This document shows positions 33,040 to 44,629 of a stretch of DNA of 64,000 nucleotides, piece after piece; the first letter of the stretch is position 1, and the number at the start of each line of letters is the position of its first letter. This DNA is from Chara braunii (lineage: Eukaryota > Streptophyta > Charophyceae > Charales > Characeae), in assembly GCA_003427395.1 (NCBI GenBank), contig BFEA01000038.1, positions 217,106 to 281,105 on the forward strand, read 5' to 3'. A program made the translations under genes and the position numbers. The notes beneath the pieces were generated by a model that was not told the DNA's origin, did no database searches, and worked only from the letters and a program-made list of their open reading frames with translations.

Positions 33040-34385
33040 ATACATCGGAGTTCGATTTTCAGAGTTTCAGTCAAAAAAAGAAACAAAGTGACGAGGGCGT
33101 GACAAGGAGGTGATGAGATGGAAAAGAAAGACGAGGAGATGGAGGAGGATGAGAAGGAGGAGGTACGACGACGACGTGATAAGGAGGACGAAATACCATC
33201 ACAGTTCGAACTCAGAAGTTTCCTGTAAAAACAGAGAAAATAGTGACGAAACTGTGACGAGGAGGATGAGAAGTGAAGGAGGAGATGGAGAGATGGAGGT
33301 GAAAAGTTGGACGAGGAGGGATGGAGGAGGAGGACAAGGAGATATGGAGATGGAGGAGGAGGAGGACAAGGAGATATGGAGATGGAGGAGGAGGAGGAGG
33401 ACGACGAGATACCATCACAGTTCGAACTTCAAAGTGTCCATAAAAAAAATAAAAATGACGAGGCCGTGACAAGGAGGATGAGAGGTGGAGGAGGGGAGAT
33501 GGAGAGAGGGGGGAGGAGAGATGGAGGAGGAAAGATGGACGAGGAGGGATGGAGGAGAAGGACGAGGAGACATGGAGGAGGACGACGATGAGGAAATACC
33601 ATCACAGTTCGTATTTCAAAGTTTGCATTAAAACAATAAAATAAAAAAGTGACGAGGCGGTGACAAGGAGGATGAGAGGTGGAGGAGGAGAAATGGAGAG
33701 ATGGAGAGATGGAGGACGAAAGATGGACGAGGAGGGAAGACAAAGGAGGAGGAGGACAAGGAGATACCATCAGGACAACGAGATACCATCATAGTTTGAA
33801 TTTCAAAGTTTCCATTAAAAAAAGAAAAAAACAAAAAGTGACGAGGTCGTGGCAAGGAGGATGAGAGGTGGAAGAGTAGAGATGGAGAGATGGCGGAGAG
33901 GAGATGGAGAGATGGAGGAGGAAAGATGGACGAGGAGGGACGGAGGGGGAGGACAAGGAAAGATGGACGACTAGGGTAGAGGAGGTGATACCAACACAAA
34001 TCGAAGTTCACACAAGAAAAGGTGACGAGACCTTGACAAGGAGGAGGCCGAGGAGGATAGGAGGAGGAGGAGGAGGAGAAGGAAAGATACACGAGGAAGG
34101 GAGGGTGATGAGAAGTGAAGGAGGAAGTGACGAGGAGGAGGAGAGATGGAGGAGGGGGGAAGAGGAGGTTGCGGAGAAGACGAGGAGATAGTCCGAGATA
34201 CTATCAAAGCTCCGAGTACAAGATCCGATACTATGGAAAAAGAAGGAAAGGACAATACTGAGACGAGGAGGAGAGATGGAGGACGAGGAGGAGGAAGGGA
34301 AAGATGTGGAGGAGGAGGAGGAGGAGTAGGAAGGGGAAGATGTGGAGGAGGAGGAGGAGGAGGAGGAGGGGGAGTTCAAAGGAGG
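33040..34385 (+). repeat. purine-rich higher-order satellite
   Basis: Six or more units begin with ATACCATCACAGTTCGAA or a variant (about 33045, 33195, 33410, 33597, 33790, 33990). Each continues with AAAGTTTCCAT, an A tract and GTGACGAGGCCGTGACAAGG, then (GGAGGA)n-like purine DNA. Unit length is about 150-220 bp. The plus strand is about 90% purine between anchors. The acidic/Arg-rich and Ser/Pro-rich frames are artefacts. Confidence 0.88.
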
Positions 34386-34918
34386 GAAGGAGGGCTGGTG
34401 AAGACTCACCTTCGAGGAGGGTTGAAGCCGACGATGGTCGCTCCAAAGCTCAGCGTCAGTGATGATGCATATGCAGGGGGAGGTTGGTGATGCTTGTAGA
34501 GGGGGACTGACGGCGCTGCTTTCCGGAGTGGACTGGAGGCGGCTGCAATACCGAGTAAACAGCCCGCCGAAACCCTGCCAGTATCTACCTGCGAAAACTA
34601 TGGAAAAAGGTACCCCCCACCCAAAATCAAATTTGAAATCGTTTCAAGCCGTGCTTGAGCGCGGCCTGCTGCTAAAAAGGTTTTTGGGCCCAAATCCATT
34701 TTTGCTGGGGGGCTGACCCAGGGATGAATCGACATCCCGACCTTTCTTTTTTTTTGAGTTTTGGCCAGGGCCTTCGTGCGCCGCTCCGTTGGGGTGCGCT
34801 TGAGCGCCAACGGTCCGCAAAGCAGCGCACGACGTGCGCTTGCATGTATGTTTTTTCCCCTTTGAGTTCCTTCCCCCCCCCACCGACGTGCCAAGGAAAC
34901 GGGCATCACAAGGTGGAA
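34386..34918. other. no gene recognised
   Basis: Transition from the purine satellite to mixed DNA. No supported feature. Confidence 0.4.
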
Positions 34919-35010
34919 GGGGCGACGCTCCACTGCTCACCACAGGCAAGAAAAAAAAAAAATTATGGCGGTGTATCTTACCATGTTTTAGCGGGGGATT
35001 TATGGCTGGG
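34919..35010. mobile_element. MITE family A (copy 4, partial)
   Basis: CTCCACTGCTCACCAC, then an A tract, TTATGGCGGTGTATCTTACC and ATGTTTTAGCGGGGGATTTA match the left and central parts of the copy at 61612. The right terminus is missing. Confidence 0.65.
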
Positions 35011-35403
35011 CCTCTAGGATCATGGCCTATCGATCCCTTGGCGTTTCAGGGCCGAAGCTTGAGGTGTCGAAAAAGTTACCACAAAGATAACTGGCTGATG
35101 GCAGCCAAACGTTCATATCGACGTCGCTTTTTGATCTTTCGATGTCGGCTCTTCCTATCACTGTACGCGCCTGAATCGCGTGCTTTTGTTGAGCCAGATA
35201 CAGACCCACAGGCAAGGGAATGGCCCTGGGAGAATCAACATGAAGAAAAAAACCCTGTTGAGCTTGACTCTAGCTCGACTCCGTGAAATGACTGAGGGGG
35301 CAGCCGTTCGTTTTGAATGGCGAGCTGCCACCACGAAGGGAAAAGGAAGGGGTCGAGGGGGAAACAGCTGCGTATGTGGCCGCAGCTGTGGCTAGGTACA
35401 TTC

Positions 35404-35405
<2 letters not shown>

Positions 35406-35440
<35 letters not shown>
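35406..35440. repeat. (TG)n microsatellite
   Basis: A pure GT run of about 34 bp. The remainder of 35011-36249 shows no recognised feature. Confidence 0.95.
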
Positions 35441-35441
<1 letters not shown>

Positions 35442-36249
35442 TGGTCGTGAATTGACTTGCACCCGTTCGTTTAAGTAAATAGGCTGCAGGAAAAAAGGGA
35501 CAAAAAAAAAAGCTTACCAGACTCAGTTAATTCTGACTCTTGATCCCATTGTCGGAACCACGAGCTCGGGATGAACATGAGTGTTAGAGCAAGACTGCAT
35601 CCACAGTGTCGGGCGCATCGGTCCGACACTGCACAAGGGCAGCGCGGGACCCTCCCTCGTTCTTCTTCACTCCCCGCCATCTCGGCGCATGACTTTTTCT
35701 ACCTATCTCTTCTCCTACTAACCTATTGCCAAAACTAACTTCAGAATCTGGCTCGCCCTGTCCTAAAGCCCCGGACTACTATCTTTACTCGCCCATTTTC
35801 ATCAAGAAACGGGCGAGTTACATCGTCTTCAATCCTGCCACACTCATCTCCGCCATCTCTATTCCCGAATGCACCTGGCTCAGAATCCAGCCAGGTTCAT
35901 TTCACCTCAATCCAACCAGGTTCATTTCACCTCTTTCTTTCCCCTTCTTACTGCCTTAGTGGTTCTCTTTAGCCAGCCTCCCTGTCGTAGCGTCCAGCCT
36001 CCCATCCGTTCCTTCCTCCTAGCTCCGCTATAGCCACCTTCTTTGACCGCAACACCCACCCTTCCTCCGCTTTCATCGGGCAGCTCGACAGCCAGGTTAC
36101 CCCCTCTCTCTCTTCAAATAACGCAAACTCCGACGGTAGCAGATCCCGCAGCGATCTACCTTGCAGTGGCTGGTAGTCTGCTCAGCAGCGCCAACTATCT
36201 CAAGGGAGATTTCGGGAGGGAACCAACTGACCACTCAAAGGTCTTTCAC

Positions 36250-36500
36250 CCCTATAGCCGGGCCCGACGGACGAGCCGCTCATCAGTACCACCGCGAGCC
36301 TCCCCACAACGCTTGTTGCCTTTTTACTGTGCCGCCCTTCAGGCGTTCCCTGGTTTTCGCTGAGCCACTCCCTGGCCTCCCGTGAGGCCTGCAGCTTGAG
36401 CCTCGACGTGGTGGGTCCCTGCGTAGATCTTGGTGGTAGCGGCAAATATTCAAATAAAAACTTTTGGCCCGAAGTGGAGGTGGGTTCTATCTGACCCTGC
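36250..36500 (+). pseudogene. large-subunit rRNA fragment, degraded (copy 2)
   Basis: GTAGATCTTGGTGGTAGCGG, then CAAATATTCAAAT and CCCGAAGTGGAGGTGGGTTC (36425-36485), match the conserved LSU rRNA block. The stretch CTATAGCCGGGCCCGACGG to GAGCCTC upstream aligns loosely with the preceding LSU region. It is followed by three tandem 29-bp CTGCGGCAGCCTCCCGCACA units. Confidence 0.78.
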
Positions 36501-36509
36501 TGCTGGGCC

Positions 36510-36600
36510 AGCCTCCCGCACAGTCACCACTGCGGCAGCCTCCCGCACAGTCACTACTGCGGCAGCCTCCCGCACAGTCACTACTGCGGCAGCCTCCTCA
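36510..36600. repeat. 29-bp tandem repeat, 3 units
   Basis: GCAGCCTCCCGCACAGTCAC followed by YACTGCG recurs at about 36507, 36534 and 36563. A related GCCGCACAATGAAAAATGCGGCAGCCTCCC region (36828-36860) follows the next rRNA fragment. Confidence 0.8.
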
Positions 36601-36727
36601 CCGGTGCCCCCCCTTATATAGGCACAACTCTTGAGCTTACGGGGCCCCATGAGCATACTCACACACCAGCCTCTTCGCAGCCTACGACCGGTGGTGGATT
36701 TATACATCCTCAAACGGTCCCCTCCGT

Positions 36728-36800
36728 CCTGGTGCAGATCTTGGTAGTAGTAGCAGGCCTTCACATGAGGACTTTGAAGGCCGAACTGGAGGTGAGTTTA
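36728..36800 (+). pseudogene. large-subunit rRNA fragment, degraded (copy 3)
   Basis: GGTGCAGATCTTGGTAGTAG, then GAGGACTTTGAAGGCCGAAC and TGGAGGTGAGTTTAATCTGG. Its downstream part (GGCCTGCTACTGGGACAGCC) matches the sequence after copy 2, so copies 2 and 3 arose by duplication of an rRNA-containing repeat. Confidence 0.8.
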
Positions 36801-36869
36801 ATCTGGCCTGCTACTGGGACAGCCTGCCGCACAATGAAAAATGCGGCAGCCTCCCATGGGTACCCACTG

Positions 36870-37340
36870 GCCCTGTCCTGCCCAAGCATAGTTCACCATC
36901 TTACGTGCCCCAACGGGCACGCTCACACTCAAACCTCTCACGGACGGTGCGCCACACCGGCTGGCCCCGCCACTTAGCCCTTTTTGTCTGCGCCGTGGGC
37001 CAACCCGAAGGGCACGCACCTAAGGTCCTCGAGTGCCGTGTCGGCCTACCGTGCCCGACAATACCATAGTGGAGCCAGGCGTGCCGATCCCGACGTCGGC
37101 CCCAAACTCGATCGTCAAGCAAAGGACTTTAAAGAACGATAAAAGCACAATAAATAAATAAATAATAAATAATAGAATAAACGTCGCGCGTCCCGCTGGC
37201 CCGTGACACTGCGCACGCCTAGGCAGCGCACAGTTGCGCCTCTCACCCTGACAAGAACCTATGCTTCCTCTCACGCGCATGCCGTCAGGCAGGCGACACT
37301 GCGCTTGCGTGACTTGCAAAAAAAAAAAAAAATGCCAAAT
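36870..37340. other. no gene recognised
   Basis: GC-rich DNA followed by an (AAAT)n-like tract at about 37150-37180 and a near-palindrome AAATACCCTTGTAAGGGTAT at 37338. No gene seen. Confidence 0.4.
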
Positions 37341-37369
37341 ACCCTTGTAAGGGTATTTGGTACGACAAC

Positions 37370-39461
37370 GGTATAAAGGCAGCTCTTCCCCCAACAGCTT
37401 CATTCATTCGAGGAGTTGGAGGAATCGTTGCTTGGAGAAGCAATGCTGGTGGAAGTGCTGCTTGGTAGAGTAATGTTGGAGGGAGGTCTGCCGGAGGAGC
37501 TGCAAGGGAAAGGTTGGAGAAGGAAGAGGGCAGCCATAGTTGAGGCTGGTTGCACTCTGCCCTACCCTCAGGTTGGTGCTGGCCCTGTGGGACGGTACCT
37601 GGGTCCACTCTGCTGGACCGGGACTTTGTTCCAAGTTGTGGGAACCGGAGTTCTGGACTTGGATTTTTTCCGCAGTCCATAAGTTTCTTCGACGACATCA
37701 AAGGTGACCTGCAGGCGGCACTCTCAATGGGGTTATGCTGCCGAAATTTTCGGCAGCGGCAGGATATTTTGAAGGGAGGTGTTACCAATTTTTTTACGCG
37801 GCGTCAGCATTGGTGTCAACATTGGTGTGTGTATGGGGAAGTGTTGTCCGATTGGTGGCGCAGCAATGGCGGAATATGTGAGGGGTCATGGTGTATCGAC
37901 AACACTAAATTGAAGGGAAGTGCTACCGATATTTTGCGGTGCAGTGACCCCGTTGTTTTGGTGTGTGGCCAGGCGGGAGTGCTGCAGGGCAGTCGTGATA
38001 CCGATTTTGACGGCGCGATGAACAGTGGTCCCACCGTTGTTAATTGTTTTGTGGTATATGGCGATTATGGCAGATTTCATCATGGTCTAGGGAGGAGACT
38101 GACACTGGTGCACATTGGGGACCGTGCAATTTGGAGCGTGGACCAGCTGAGCTACTTGGAGTGAGTCCACACGACGGTGGTCATAGGGGGCTTGCGACAC
38201 TCGCGTTTTTTTTGCTAAGGACCACCTTTACTTTCTGGAGCGTGCGATGCAAGTGTTTTGGCGTTTTGGAACCATCAGGTGCCACGACAGTAGAGTGGGA
38301 CTACTTGGGACCATTTTGGGACCAGCTGGAACCACCTCGAGGTTCATGGTTTTGGTGCGTATGCAGGTTGCTGCTCCCACATTTGGAACTACTCCGAGTG
38401 GGACGTGGTGTAGAAGGTGGTTTGGACTGCGATTTAATTTGGGACAATCCTTAGGTTGCAGTGCAATTGGGACTGCATTGGGGCCGTCCTGGACATTGGG
38501 ACCAAATAGAGATTATTCTTTAGAGCGCCCTCTTCAAGGGTTATCTGACTTGAGTCCTTTCACTGGGTCCAACCTTGGCCTGTTCAGGTCAAAGGCGAAG
38601 GACGTGAGCCGTTAATCGGTTGGAAGGACCATTTGTGGAGTTGTAGACCACGTATTTTTGATTTCATCAACAATTAATCTTCTATTTGATTTAGGCATTA
38701 CTCGATTTTCTTGAGTGAGTCAGATCAAACTTCACTCAAGGTCAGTTGAACGACTCAGACTTTATCTTCACACATGTGTGAACCCGCATTTTGCTTCACC
38801 CTGTTTGCTTTGAATGTTCAAAAGAAAAGGTAGAGGAAGGTTGTTGGAGTCGTACATGTGAAAGGCGAGATCTAACTTGGGTATAGGGTTGCATTAGTTT
38901 CCTTGCACTTGTTGTTTGGTTTGGTGTGCAAGTAGGTAGAAAAATGCTTGAAAAAAAAAAAGTTTGATGGTGTTTACTTGAGAAAGAAAAAGATTGTTTT
39001 CTTTTACCCTCTCACCCGCTTGCATGTCAATGGACTCAAATTTTGAAGGGGGAAAATTCAATGAACACTGTAAAAAAATAAAACCTCAACTCGAGTAAAG
39101 GAGACAAGGTCAATTGGACTTAGCCTTTATCCTGAGGTTATCCAATTCTATCATGAATGACCTTGTTTGTCTATACATGTCTAAATGGTTCTTATTCTCT
39201 GCCTCCTCTGTCTCTTTTTCATCCAACTTACCTTGGACAAGGGCGAATGAGAATACGTGAAGTCAACTCATGGTAGGCACATTCCCTCTCTCTAAAAGGT
39301 ATATGTGGCAGAGGTTCATTGGTTTAGGAGGCGGCCCTGTAATTGACTCACAGTGGATCGTACTACGGGGGGTACCTTCTTATACCACGGTGAAGCCAGA
39401 CCGACTTCTGAGATCCGAGTTCTATACCCGGGAGAGGAGGGATACCCCATTGAAAAAAAAA
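37370..39461 (+). mobile_element. 2.1-kb dispersed element (copy 2)
   Basis: Plus-strand counterpart of 19600-21660. It starts at GGTATAAAGGCAGC (TATA-like motif at 37372-37377) and ends with GATACCCCATTG followed by nine A. Collinear similarity covers the whole length, with diverged stretches. The 204-codon frame at 37550-38164 lies inside and is not preserved in the other copy. A TATA-led, A-ended unit suggests a transcribed element, but its class is unknown. Confidence 0.8.
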
Positions 39462-41735
39462 TAGTAAAATTCAATTACAGAATTAACCTGTGCAGTTGGG
39501 GTCTCGGTTGCTTGGGTATAAATAATGTGATTGTGCAAGTGTGGTAGCCTAGTGTGGTACCCTATTTAAAAACTGACTAATAAATTGTAAAGGTCATCGA
39601 CCTATGACAAACATATCAAAAGATTACAGAGAGTTCACATCTCGTTAGTAGATTGTTAATCAGACATAAAAAAGATTTAAAAATTAAACTTATAATAACA
39701 ATTTTGAAAATAACTCATCACTAGGTAGCACCTCGTACTCGTACTTAGAGAGTATGTGCATGTATTCTAGAATACGTATACGTGCTTAAAAATCTCACGA
39801 ACAGGTACATAAAAAAAGGTATTATGCAGTATAATAAATCAAACAACCTTTGTACTAGAGTCATGCCTAAAGTTCATATTAGATCGAGTTAAAAAATCTT
39901 CGTTTAAACCCAAGGGTAAATCTTATGCAACTCCACCTGGTCTTTCATAAAATTCTAACAATTTTTCTCGTTCTTCAAAAGTCCAAAAAAATAAAAATAA
40001 TTAAAAAAATAGTATGTTTTTTCATATATGCACGTGCCACATACAAAGATGCGTCCTATGAAGAGAGTACGCACTCTAACCCAACGTACACGTACGAGGT
40101 CCTACCCGAACTTATCATATACTATTATCCATAATAATATTGTTGATATCAACAATAATTTTCCCCTTGCTACGGTTTGTTATTGTTATACGCTTTCTCG
40201 CAAAAAACCTTTAGAGAATTTGAGCAAGAACACAACAAATAATTTCAAATATTTAGTTAAAATTGATGTGGGTTGCTTCACAAAGGGGTATGATATACGA
40301 TAATATACCAAATGGTATAAAGGGGTGTCGTCATTGGTAATTCACATCAACAAAATTTAGACCGACTTCCATGATGATTGCAAAAAACAATGACGAATAA
40401 TAATAGTGACAAGGTTTATAAGACCCTAGAGATGTGTGAAGGTGCTTTTCGCTCAAATTTTATTTTAATACAAGATGAAAACCTCGTTTTGAGGGAGCTA
40501 TCATTTATGCCTAGAATAAGCTAGGAGTGGTCAAATGTAAAAAATCGATCATAATGGGGAATAATCTATCAAAATGATTTTTTGAAAACCCCACCATATT
40601 AAGAAAAATTAGAAAACGGAGTTCGTACTTATCAACAAACGACTTAGTAAGAAACTTCGTCAAATCTTTGGTAGAAAAAAACATCATATGAGTGAAAGAT
40701 CCTTACGTGATTGGTTTTACACAACTGGCGGGATGAAGCATACATACATAACCAATTGCCTCACCGAAGATAATTGGTGAATAAATGACTTTCATTATAG
40801 TTGGTATTTAAACATGTTGGAAAAAAAGATTTTGCGACGAAAAAGAAGCATGACATAAATTTGAAGGGTCTGAGAACCAGCTCGCTATTTGCAAAGTTGT
40901 GAATAATGATGTGAGTGAGATGTATAAGGGTCACCTGTAGATAGTATAATATAATTGAGAACAAAAACACCTTTAGGTAATTGAACAAAATAGAGACTTA
41001 CGAGACATGAAGAGGTGAGGATGAAAATGAATCAACATCATCAAAGGAGTATCAAAACATTTTTCCAGGGTATGGGCACGGATTGTAGTGCAAAAAAGGG
41101 CAATTGAAACTTTTTTTCTTTATCTGGATATGCAACAAAAATAGGAGTTACATTGCTGAAGGAAAAATCATAGAGAAAAAGAACAATGGTAATTCAATGA
41201 AGTCATTTACAAGTATAACTTATTTCAATTAAAAGTTTAATAACTTAGTTTAAACCAGACCCTCGACTTCTTCTGCACACACTCAAGTTAATGTTAAACT
41301 CGTATTTGGTAAGTTTGCATTGGACCAAATGACCATCGTCTTACAAGGTGCTCTAACATATAATTAGACTACAAGACTCATATTTTAAAACTTTAATGCT
41401 TTCTACATGATACTACAAGGCTCGCATTTAAACCTTATGATGTCTTCTCAACTTTGTCTTAATCTCTTGAATTGAGCCGATGTTTGAGACATGGTGTCTT
41501 CTTTCTCTCTTCATATGTAATTGAGACTAAAGGTGTAATGGGTAAGTAAATAAGACAATACGCTCTACGGTTGGCCAAATTTCTCTTATGTAAACAAAAC
41601 CCTTAGCCAATGTAAAGTAAAAATTGACTGAATTTATCAGAGACGCGGTGGGATTGAACTAATTCGTTGTTCTAGCTTACTGTAGTTACAACACACAGGA
41701 TATTTAGAGGGATTTTTCAAAGGAAGGGTAGCTCG
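39462..41735. other. AT-rich, no gene recognised
   Basis: Low-GC DNA with frequent stops in all frames. No repeat, RNA or protein similarity recognised. Confidence 0.45.
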
Positions 41736-41739
41736 GATA

Positions 41740-41916
41740 GTTAAACCGCTAATACTTGGACCATACATCGACCGTGGGGCCCTCCCCGCGACTCTTGGAG
41801 GCCGGCAGCGCAGTCTGGGCCGTTGATGCAATTTATCATCGTCCCAGAGGCCGCGCGCAGGGCGTTAATGACAACGCCCCGCGCCCGATGTATGGACCAA
41901 GTACTGGTGGTTTAAC
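41740..41916. mobile_element. MITE with GTTAAACCACCAGTAC termini, family D (copy 1)
   Basis: GTTAAACCGCTAATACTTGG and CCATACATCG on the left mirror CGATGTATGGACCAAGTACT then GGTGGTTTAA on the right, 30-bp arms with few mismatches. GC-rich interior, about 177 bp. Confidence 0.8.
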
Positions 41917-42239
41917 CCTCCAGTATACAATTCCAACCTTGCAAGATTTCTCTTGTAAGTAATTACAAAATTTTCAGGGCTCGAAGAAAGTTCGGTAGTG
42001 CGACGGGAAAGTAATCTTGTGGTCCCAATGAAAAGGGAGATGGACAATTCATTTTCCTTAAGGATGTCTGGGCATGCAGAAACACACGCACGAACAAAAC
42101 ACTGCAGGGGGTTGAAAAGGGGGGCGGGGGATCATATCAGTCTGTTTCAATTTATAGACATTCTCAGACTAACACTTTCCATAACATACATCATTGCACA
42201 TATGGCCAACCCTAGATGAATGTAAAGGGAATCGCGTGC

Positions 42240-42620
42240 AAATCTTAGTGTCGGCAGTTCTGCTGATCGTGGTTCCTCTGCATGGAATGTCAATGTTTTT
42301 CCAGGTTTTGATTGTGGTTACTCTGCACGGAAGTAAATGTCAGCAGTTCCGATGATTGCGGCTCCGTGGTTTTTTCTTTTTTGGGTTCTGATTTCTGAAT
42401 ATTGTGGTGTAACATGGTGTACTGTTTTCAATTCTTTTGGCGGATTTTCATTACGGTTCCTCTGCACGGAAGTAAATGTCGGCAGTTCCAATGATTGTGG
42501 CTCCATGATTCTTTTTTTTGGTTCTGATCTCTTGACGTTGTGGTGTAACATGGTGTGATGCAGCTTTCGGTGTTGCTGCTGTTTTTTTTTTTTTTTTTTT
42601 TTTTTTTTTGGAAAACCCTC
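42240..42620. repeat. 139-bp tandem repeat, about 2.3 units, with T tract
   Basis: CTCTGCACGGAAGTAAATGT occurs at about 42321 and 42460, preceded by a diverged copy near 42279. GTGGTGTAACATGGTGT repeats at about 42401 and 42540. A T tract follows at 42582-42610. Confidence 0.8.
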
Positions 42621-43190
42621 CGGTGCTAGCGGTTAGGCTTACTGTAGGTCTTTCAGCTGAAGACATTTTAGGATTAGGCCCGGCAGACAGTTATTCGTCA
42701 AACCGACTTCAGACCCTTGATGAGTCCTTGAGGGCGGCCAGGCGAAACCGGTAGGGTCGTAACGCTAAGCAAGAGCCGAATTTTTGCTTCGTGACTAATT
42801 TTTGAAACAAAGGTACATTCGGGACATCTGTCTACCTCTCCGTGTGGTGTGATCATCTCCTGCCTCTTCTTCTTGTCCATTTCTTCTCTCATTCTCATTT
42901 CTGTTTCCTTGCAGGCCTCCTATTTCCTGGCACGCCTCTCCTTCATCTCGTACAATTTTGTCTGATTGCATTCTGCAGCATGACATACCTCACACCGCTC
43001 GTCCCCCAAGGCATACTCCGAGCAGGAGGCCTCTTCGGGCACCATGGGTCCTCTTCTGCAGCATGGCATACTCCGAAATATATAGACCTGAGTTCGAGTT
43101 TGTTCGCTATATTCACGGGGATACTGTTTCCTTCGAAATATGATATGATTCTTGGTACGAGTAAGTGGAACTTGACCCTGGCAGTCTACC
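42621..43190. other. no gene recognised
   Basis: Mixed DNA. A hammerhead-like string at about 42710-42755 was examined and rejected. Several 60-130-codon frames lack recognisable domains. Confidence 0.4.
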
Positions 43191-43215
43191 TGGTGCTCCT
43201 GTCGATCTGGGTTCT

Positions 43216-43288
43216 GGGTGTATAGCTTAGTTGGTAGAGAATTGGGCTTTTAACGTAACGGTCGCATGTTCAAATCCTGCTATACCCA
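43216..43288 (+). pseudogene. trnK: tRNA-Lys(UUU) pseudogene of mitochondrial type (NUMT)
   Basis: A 73-nt tRNA-shaped sequence starts GGGTGTATAGC and ends GCTATACCC plus A, so the 7-bp acceptor stem is intact. The anticodon loop CTTTTAA carries anticodon TTT. It closely follows the plant mitochondrial trnK as I recall it, with several substitutions. These break pairs: the D stem (GCTT/GAGA), the anticodon stem (one G-G in TTGGG/CGTAA) and the T stem (GCATG/CCTGC). The damage and the nuclear repeat context indicate a nuclear insertion of mitochondrial DNA. How far the insertion extends is unclear; 43289-43600, with GGTTCGCGCTCCGCTCACCG, may belong to it. Confidence 0.85.
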
Positions 43289-43837
43289 TAACGCCACGAA
43301 GTGGGGTCGACATGCTTACAGTGCTTTCAAGCAACTAACTTGTACACATATTCGAGAAAGAAACGGCTATGGCAAAGTTGGTTTACGCACCACACTTAGG
43401 ATGTGGCGCCGCTTCGCGCCTTGTGGGTTCGCGCTCCGCTCACCGTACACTAGAAACAAAGAGCGAAACGTATGGTTGAGGCTTTATTTTAATTTTTCCG
43501 GCACTGTACGTATCTTTATTTATATCTCGAGTTCGCGATAACAAGACGCCGCGTACGTAGTTTGTGCAATGCTTTACGAGGCCGAGTAGAAGACGGCAAC
43601 TCATGGATAACGTCATAATTCCTTCGAAGGTTACCCCCGGTGGTGATGGGAGTGGGCCTTGGTCATAATTTGTTCCGTCCACCCGCAGTAAAAACCTGCA
43701 TCCCTGGACGGGGAACAAATATGCACGGACGAAATTGGCCTGAAAGCAGAACGCTTTCCCTGACTTGTACCCTTCAAAAAAAAATCCACATTGCAGAAAG
43801 CCAGGTGCACATCAAGCTGTTGCCCATCTCCACCATG

Positions 43838-43893
43838 CAGATTCACTCTGAATTCAGCAAGTTCACTCTGAATTCCGCAAGTTCACTCTGAAT
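43838..43893. repeat. 19-bp tandem repeat, 3 units
   Basis: TTCACTCTGAATTC(A/C)GCAAG recurs three times with small changes. Confidence 0.85.
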
Positions 43894-43996
43894 ACAGCAA
43901 GTCTAGTTTGGCCCCTCCCCCATGCGGAGGTGTAGCCGCCAAACAGAGGGACCGTTGCAGCCAAGTCTCTCCAACTCATGACCCATTCCGATTGTG

Positions 43997-44340
43997 GTGG
44001 GGCGGACCAGATGGAACGTAGGGTCACTCTGCCTTGTCCTTCATGTATAACCTTTTGAAGTCGAGTCGCATTCCAGGATTTGATTTTCTATCTCGGCGTA
44101 TATCTCTTCTGGTCTTCTTGGCGTCTTCTCTTCGTCCTTCGTCCTTCGTCGTTCGTCCTTCTCTGTTGTGGGGCAGACCAGATGGAACGTGGGGTCACTC
44201 TGCCTTGTTTCTTCACGTATTATCTTTCAAATTCGAGTCGGATTCGGGCATTCGAATTTTCTATCTCAGCATACATCTCTTCTGGACTTCTCGTCCGTCT
44301 TATCTCCTCTTCGTCCTTCTCTGTTTGCTCTTCTCCGTCA
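43997..44340. repeat. 170-bp tandem duplication
   Basis: GGACCAGATGGAACGTAGGG at about 44003 and GCAGACCAGATGGAACGTGG at about 44173 begin two collinear copies. Both include GGGTCACTCTGCCTTG, TTTTCTATCTCRGC and ATCTCTTCTGG. Confidence 0.82.
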
Positions 44341-44629
44341 AGTTGTCATTATTTCTGTCGACAACTTGTTATTTGCAAGTACTCACCCTACCGGTGCTTA
44401 CAAGTCTCTGAGATATTCTCAGTTTCTCTGATCTCGTAGCCCCAAAAAACTGATGATGCTTGAAAGCTCTGCTTGACTCAGGCGCTACTCGTCCCACAAG
44501 TGGTTAATGGAGACCGCCACTTTCAGTTTCAGCCCCTGAGTGACGGGTCCAAAATTGAAATCAGTTTTTTTTTTTTTTTAATCAGGGTTTTTGGCTGTCG
44601 GGGGGATAGGTTGTTTAAAAAAAGAAAAA

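Noticed and set aside
37550-38164. 204-codon frame as a protein gene
   Set aside because: It lies inside the 2.1-kb element and the collinear copy at 19600-21660 does not preserve the frame.
42708-42760. Possible further hammerhead: TTGATGAG, a short stem and GCGAAACC, followed by GGGTC
   Set aside because: The first core base is T instead of C, stem I does not pair with either flank, and stem II relies on G-T pairs around a large loop. Treated as chance resemblance.
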